Shown here in pieces: positions 4,139 through 7,621 of a DNA stretch of 7,621 nucleotides (position 1 is the first letter of the stretch; the number at the start of each line of letters is the position of its first letter). The stretch comes from an uncultured Eubacteriales bacterium (GTDB taxonomy: Bacteria; Bacillota; Clostridia; Christensenellales; CAG-917). The stretch spans positions 1-7,621 of the forward strand of contig URUQ01000061.1 in assembly GCA_900551145.1 (NCBI GenBank), written 5' to 3'. The notes under the pieces are model-generated. The model ran no database searches. It was not told where the DNA came from and worked only from the letters and a program-made list of their open reading frames with translations. Position numbers and translations under genes: made by a program.

Positions 4139-6583
4139 TTATTTTTTCTTTGATTTCTTCTCTTTGCCGAGACCTTTGATAAATCTGCGGAAACCGCCTT
4201 TTATGCCGTTGAGCATATCTACGAGACCGTCGAGAGCGCGTTGGTTGATAATACCCATTGACCACGCCGCTATCGTGCGATAAGGCATATCTTTTACGGA
4301 ATTGGTGAGCATTTCGGGATTTTCGGAAGAGAGTGCGACGAGATTTACTGCACCCACCGCAAGGTTGTACATAAACTTTCCGAATCTTGAAACTCTGCAT
4401 TGACCGATGGTGTTGTTTGCAGTCAACTCACCTTTGACGAACGGTTTGTTCTCAACCATCTTTTCGCCGTAAAGTGCCTCAAATTGCTCGACGGGGATAT
4501 CTTTTGCATTTGCGATATCGTAGTAGCAAGGTGCGGTTGCTTTGTAGTCGGGAATGGGAGCGTCGGGATTTTTGGAAGTGACGTTCACGTTGCCTTCGAG
4601 CTTGATATCGCGAGAACTTGCGCCCACGAGAATACGGAAATCACCGCTTTCAACGTGCCAATCGTTGATTAATACGTTGTAGTATGCAAACGCACGGGAG
4701 TCAAGCGATACGCTGACCTCTTTTTCCTCACCCGCTTGCAAGAATACTTTCTTGAAGCCTTTGAGTTCCTTTTCGGGACGGTAGAGAGTGCTTTCGACGT
4801 CCGCAACGTAAACTTGCGCAATTTCCGCACCGGCGACTTTGCCCGTGTTCTTGATTTTGAACGTGACGGTGAAGTCGTCTCCTTCGTTGATGCTGTCCGC
4901 ACTCAATTTAAGGTCGGAATACTCAAACGTGGTGTAGCTCAAGCCGTAACCGAACGGATATTTGACCGCTTTCTTTGCCGTGTCATAATAGCGGTATCCT
5001 ACGTAAACGCCTTCGCGATATTCCACCGTGCGAGGTCCCATGCGGAAGTATTTTGCGCCGATATAATCGTTTTCGTTGACTGGGAAGGTTTCGGCAAGTT
5101 TGCCCGAGGGATTGACCTTGCCGTAGATGAGGTTATACGCCGCTTCTCCGCCTGCTTGGCCGCCGAGATAAAGATTGAGTATGCCTTTGACATTTTTGTC
5201 CCAATCGCCTATTTCAACGGGCGAACCGCAAGAAAGCACCACGATGACGTTTTTGTTGACCTTCAAAATCTCGTTGATGAGCGTCACGTGCGAAGAAGGC
5301 ATTTTGATGTGACTGCGGTCGTAGCCTTCCGACTCGAACGCGTCCGTAAGACCGATAAACAACAATACCGCGTCTTTGCCCTTTGCGGTCTTGACTGCTT
5401 GATTTATGAGGCTCTTTTTGTAGCCTTCGCCCTTAAGGGTGTATCCGTCGGCATAAGCGTATTTTTGACCCGCCTTGTCCAAAGCGTCCGTAAACGACGT
5501 GACTTTGGTGGGGAGAATGTGGCTCGAACCACCGCCTTGATAGCGGAGTTTTTTTGCAAGTTTGCCGATGACTGCGATGTTTTGTTTTGCGTTCAAGGGG
5601 AGTGCGCCGTCATTTTTGAGAAGCACCGCACCGCCTTCCGCCGCGCGTCTTGCGATTGCGTTGTGCTCTTCGATATCGAACTTTACACCCTTGACTTCGC
5701 GCACGGTGTTTTCATATGCAAATCTTATGAGGCGAAGCACCACTTTGTCGATATCTTCAACGGTGAGAGTGCCGTCTTGGAGTGCTTTGTATACGCCGGG
5801 ATCGCTCATACCATTGTTGCCCGGCATTTCGAGATCCATACCCGCTTTGATGCCTTCGGAACGGTTGTTGACCGCGCCCCAGTCGCTCACCACGATGCCC
5901 TTAAATCCCCACTCGTCACGCAAGACGTCGGAGAGGAAACGCTTGTAATCGCTGAGATACGTGCCGTTGAGACGGTTGTAAGAGCACATAACCGTTGTCG
6001 GTTGTTCCGTCTTGACGATATGTTCGAAAGCGGGCATATAAATCTCGCGAAGCGTGCGCTCGTCAACTACGGAGTTGATGGTCATTCTTATGTATTCTTG
6101 GTTGTTTGCGAGGAAGTGTTTGAGGGAAGTACCGACGTTTTTGCTTTGCACGCCGTGCACCCACGCAGCCCCCATACGTCCCGCAAGGAAGGGATCTTCA
6201 GAGAAGTACTCGAAGTTCCTTCCGCAAAGCGGACTACGCTTAATATTTACGCCCGGGCCGAGAACGGTGGAAACACCCAAAGATTGCGCTTCGACTGCAA
6301 TTGCCGCACCGACCTCTTGTTCGAGTTCAACGTCCCAACTCGATGCGGACGTAACTGCACCGGGGAAGCACGTTGCGGGTTCGGGCGTTTGCATAATGTT
6401 TACGCCACCTGACATTTTTTCACGACGCATACCGTTCGGACCGTCGCTCGTGCGCACGGCAGGAATGTCTATGCCGTCTCTCTTGATAGGCTGCGTAAGC
6501 CATGTGGTAGAGCCGGAAAGCATCTGCACTTTCTCTTCCAGCGTAAGCTTGGCAAGAATATCTTTATAATCGTTCTCGTTCAT
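4139..6583 (-). CDS. Glycoside hydrolase family 3 beta-glucosidase with FnIII-like domain and C-terminal extension
   Basis: This 814-residue GH3 enzyme probably releases terminal beta-glucosyl (or beta-xylosyl) units from oligosaccharides in the cytoplasm; no signal peptide is present. The ATG at 6581-6583 was chosen because GGAGG lies five bases upstream; an upstream in-frame ATG at 6631 has no such site. The N-terminal TIM barrel holds SDGPNG (Asp47), GRNFEYFSEDP (121-131), KHF (155-157) and the nucleophile Asp234 in VVSDWGAV. The second domain (about 310-560) carries ESEGYDRSH with probable acid-base Glu419, and KYPFGYGLSYTTF leads into the FnIII-like domain (about 558-665), which ends with RPEKELKGFKKV and FRILVGASSRDI. 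No PA14 insert is seen. Residues 670-814 form an extension recalled from other Clostridial GH3 enzymes, with a hydrophobic stretch at 737-751 and a Lys/Arg-rich tail at 795-814. Substrate specificity cannot be read from the sequence. Confidence 0.93.
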   Translation of the reverse strand: MNENDYKDILAKLTLEEKVQMLSGSTTWLTQPIKRDGIDIPAVRTSDGPNGMRREKMSGGVNIMQTPEPATCFPGAVTSASSWDVELEQEVGAAIAVEAQSLGVSTVLGPGVNIKRSPLCGRNFEYFSEDPFLAGRMGAAWVHGVQSKNVGTSLKHFLANNQEYIRMTINSVVDERTLREIYMPAFEHIVKTEQPTTVMCSYNRLNGTYLSDYKRFLSDVLRDEWGFKGIVVSDWGAVNNRSEGIKAGMDLEMPGNNGMSDPGVYKALQDGTLTVEDIDKVVLRLIRFAYENTVREVKGVKFDIEEHNAIARRAAEGGAVLLKNDGALPLNAKQNIAVIGKLAKKLRYQGGGSSHILPTKVTSFTDALDKAGQKYAYADGYTLKGEGYKKSLINQAVKTAKGKDAVLLFIGLTDAFESEGYDRSHIKMPSSHVTLINEILKVNKNVIVVLSCGSPVEIGDWDKNVKGILNLYLGGQAGGEAAYNLIYGKVNPSGKLAETFPVNENDYIGAKYFRMGPRTVEYREGVYVGYRYYDTAKKAVKYPFGYGLSYTTFEYSDLKLSADSINEGDDFTVTFKIKNTGKVAGAEIAQVYVADVESTLYRPEKELKGFKKVFLQAGEEKEVSVSLDSRAFAYYNVLINDWHVESGDFRILVGASSRDIKLEGNVNVTSKNPDAPIPDYKATAPCYYDIANAKDIPVEQFEALYGEKMVENKPFVKGELTANNTIGQCRVSRFGKFMYNLAVGAVNLVALSSENPEMLTNSVKDMPYRTIAAWSMGIINQRALDGLVDMLNGIKGGFRRFIKGLGKEKKSKKK

Positions 6584-6588
6584 AATTT

Positions 6589-6593
6589 CCTCC
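6589..6593 (-). promoter_or_regulatory. Ribosome binding site that fixes the GH3 start
   Basis: On the minus strand GGAGG is followed by AAATT and then ATG at 6583-6581, a near-ideal five-base spacing. It excludes the upstream in-frame ATG at 6631, which would add 16 unrelated residues. Confidence 0.85.
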
Positions 6594-6670
6594 GAGCAAT
6601 TTATATTTGAGTTTTTATATAGGCAAAGCATTTATATCGATATGTAGAGTAATAATAACTCCTAAATATC

Positions 6671-6699
6671 ATTATATCACGCATACGGCGTGCTTTCAA
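6671..6699 (-). promoter_or_regulatory. Strong sigma-A promoter of the GH3 gene
   Basis: On the minus strand TTGAAA (6699-6694), a 17-bp spacer and a perfect TATAAT (6676-6671). The predicted start is near 6664, leaving a leader of about 80 bases. The leader contains GAGT...ACTC (6661-6647) next to the start point and the palindrome ATATCGATAT (6634-6643), either of which could be an operator, but both are short. No convincing catabolite-response element was found. Confidence 0.8.
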
Positions 6700-6772
6700 G
6701 CATTGTTTTTTGTCGCTTGCAATATGCCCGCGCATGCGCATCGTTTGCCGTTTTACCTATGAGTGTTTATAT

Positions 6773-6834
6773 GCGTTTTTATCGTTTTGGCAAAATAATA
6801 GTTTTATATGTGCTAAAACGATTGATAAAAACGC
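6773..6834. repeat. Long inverted repeat between the GH3 and acetyltransferase genes
   Basis: GCGTTTTTATC (6773-6783) pairs perfectly with GATAAAAACGC (6824-6834). The stem continues as GTTTTGGCA (6784-6792) with TGCTAAAAC (6811-6819), using one G-U pair on the plus strand and a 4-base bulge at 6820-6823. It lies 8 bases past the acetyltransferase stop on the minus strand. As minus-strand RNA no T run follows, so it is not a classical terminator for that gene; on the plus strand five T follow at 6836-6840. Confidence 0.6.
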
Positions 6835-6841
6835 GTTTTTG

Positions 6842-7519
6842 TCATTTGTTTGATTTTTCTTTGTCGCGAGCGGAAAGAGGCGTTTTGCCCTCGATATACG
6901 TTTGCCATACGTTTATGCGGTCGTCCTCGTCTATTTGACGTAGGATTCTGCATGGATTGCCAACCGCAATGCAACGAGGCGGTATATCGCGAGTAACCAC
7001 GCTTCCCGCACCTATAACCGCGCCTTCGCCTATCGTGACGCCACCGCAAATAACCACGTTCGAAGCTATCCAAGCGTTCTTTTTGATAGTCACGGGTTTG
7101 GAGTATTCGAGGTCGTGATAACCGTCGGGATACGTGGTGTTTATACGTTCTTCCGCAATGAGAGGGTGGCACGGAGTTGCAATGGTGACGTTTGCGCCGA
7201 GCCATACGCCGTCTTCAAGCGTGATTGGTGATATGTCCAAAAGAGTGCATCCGTAGTTGAAAAACACATCGTTGCCGAGGTGAATATTGACACCGTATTC
7301 GCAATAAAAAGGCGTGAAAATCCAAACGGATTTACCCTTGGAGGAGGGGATAAGTTTGTTGATGAGTCGTTTTTGCCTCGGTGCGTTCCACACCGGGCAT
7401 TTGTTGAGCTTTTGCGTGAGGCACATACCTCTTGCGTGTTGCCAAAATATGTCTTTACTCGTCGAGTTGTACAACTTGCCGCTAATCATACGTTGCCATT
7501 CGACTTTTTCTTTGCTCAT
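6842..7519 (-). CDS. Maltose/galactoside O-acetyltransferase-like enzyme (left-handed beta-helix)
   Basis: This 225-residue protein is of usual length or slightly long for the Maa/LacA/NodL group, which transfers acetyl from acetyl-CoA to a sugar hydroxyl in the cytoplasm as a trimer. The start at 7519-7517 is preferred because GAGGTGG lies just upstream; an ATG at 7531 overlaps that site. The N-terminal helix region shows QRMISGKLYN (9-18), the family's sugar-acetyltransferase cap. PFYCEYG (70-76) opens the hexapeptide-repeat coil: IHLGNDVFFNYGC, ITLEDGVWLGANVTI, then VTIKKNAWIASNVVI and VTIGEGAVIGAGSVV. The catalytic His is His118 in TPCHPL, and DIPPRCIAVGNPCRIL (178-193) closes the fold. 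The last 30 residues are polar and unassigned. The acceptor sugar is unknown; the group has been linked to detoxifying excess sugars. GH3 lies 258 bases downstream with its own promoter, so an operon is uncertain. Confidence 0.9.
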   Translation of the reverse strand: MSKEKVEWQRMISGKLYNSTSKDIFWQHARGMCLTQKLNKCPVWNAPRQKRLINKLIPSSKGKSVWIFTPFYCEYGVNIHLGNDVFFNYGCTLLDISPITLEDGVWLGANVTIATPCHPLIAEERINTTYPDGYHDLEYSKPVTIKKNAWIASNVVICGGVTIGEGAVIGAGSVVTRDIPPRCIAVGNPCRILRQIDEDDRINVWQTYIEGKTPLSARDKEKSNK

Positions 7520-7522
7520 AGA

Positions 7523-7529
7523 CCACCTC
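7523..7529 (-). promoter_or_regulatory. Ribosome binding site that fixes the acetyltransferase start
   Basis: On the minus strand GAGGTGG is followed by TCT and the ATG at 7519-7517. The alternative ATG at 7531-7529 overlaps this site and has no site of its own. Confidence 0.75.
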
Positions 7530-7563
7530 ATTATACTGATATTCTATTTTATAAAAGATTTGA

Positions 7564-7593
7564 TTTATATCATAAATACGAACAAAATATCAA
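7564..7593 (-). promoter_or_regulatory. Probable promoter of the acetyltransferase gene
   Basis: On the minus strand TTGATA (7593-7588), an 18-bp spacer and TATAAA (7569-7564), with a predicted start near 7557 and a leader of about 38 bases. The whole region is very AT-rich, so other register choices are possible. Confidence 0.45.
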
Positions 7594-7621
7594 AAAAGCG
7601 TTGAAAAATTCAAAAAGAATG

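Noticed and set aside
3968..4153. Small plus-strand open frame of 61 codons in the intergenic region
   Set aside because: It runs through the bidirectional terminator and the long hairpin and into the GH3 gene end, with no ribosome binding site and no recognisable product.
4736..6412. Long open frame of 558 codons on the plus strand opposite GH3
   Set aside because: It lies fully antisense to a well-supported GH3 gene, has no ribosome binding site or recognisable domain, and is rich in Cys/Phe/Val/Arg runs typical of a shadow frame produced by GH3 codon use.
6813..6826. Possible catabolite-response element near the GH3 promoter
   Set aside because: It matches the left half and the central CG of the consensus but none of the last three constrained positions, and it lies within the inverted repeat, more than 100 bases upstream of the promoter.
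7530..7535. Perfect minus-strand TATAAT close to the acetyltransferase start
   Set aside because: A start of transcription from it would fall inside the ribosome binding site, and the matching -35 position (TCTTTT) is poor. The upstream TTGATA/TATAAA pair fits better.

Overview
The window looks like a chromosomal segment from an anaerobic Bacillota bacterium, most likely an uncultured gut Clostridia lineage. This is inferred from the mid-40s G+C by eye, the AGGAGG-type ribosome binding sites, sigma-A-type promoters, U-tract terminators, and a GH3 beta-glucosidase with the C-terminal extension I associate with Clostridia. All genes read with the standard code. No rRNA, tRNA, CRISPR array, transposase or phage gene was found.

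Layout: two plus-strand genes face two minus-strand genes. (1) 1-2258 (+) is the 3' part of a large secreted M6-family zinc metalloprotease whose start lies outside the window; a clean terminator follows at 2279-2308. (2) 2446-3564 (+) is a membrane-anchored glycerophosphodiester phosphodiesterase (GDPD) with its own extended -10 promoter. (3) 3565-4138 is a 574-base convergent intergenic region without a credible gene. It is dense in inverted repeats: a nested palindrome whose left arm lies in the end of the GDPD gene, two near-identical 16-bp palindromes, a degenerate interspersed-repeat-like segment, a bidirectional terminator and a long hairpin. (4) 4139-6583 (-) is an 814-residue cytoplasmic GH3 beta-glucosidase driven by a near-consensus promoter (TTGAAA, 17 bp, TATAAT). 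(5) 6842-7519 (-) is a maltose/galactoside O-acetyltransferase-like left-handed beta-helix enzyme.

The GH3 enzyme and the sugar acetyltransferase point the same way and fit intracellular handling of imported oligosaccharides, but GH3 has its own promoter, so co-regulation is only inferred. The protease and the GDPD could serve extracellular peptide and envelope or phospholipid-derived nutrient scavenging. They are separated by a terminator and a promoter and are probably independent units.

I found no clear new multi-gene system. The most interesting material is the repeat-rich convergent intergenic region, especially the 181-bp nested inverted repeat that includes the stop codon of the GDPD gene, and the unassigned membrane-binding-like tail of the GH3 enzyme.
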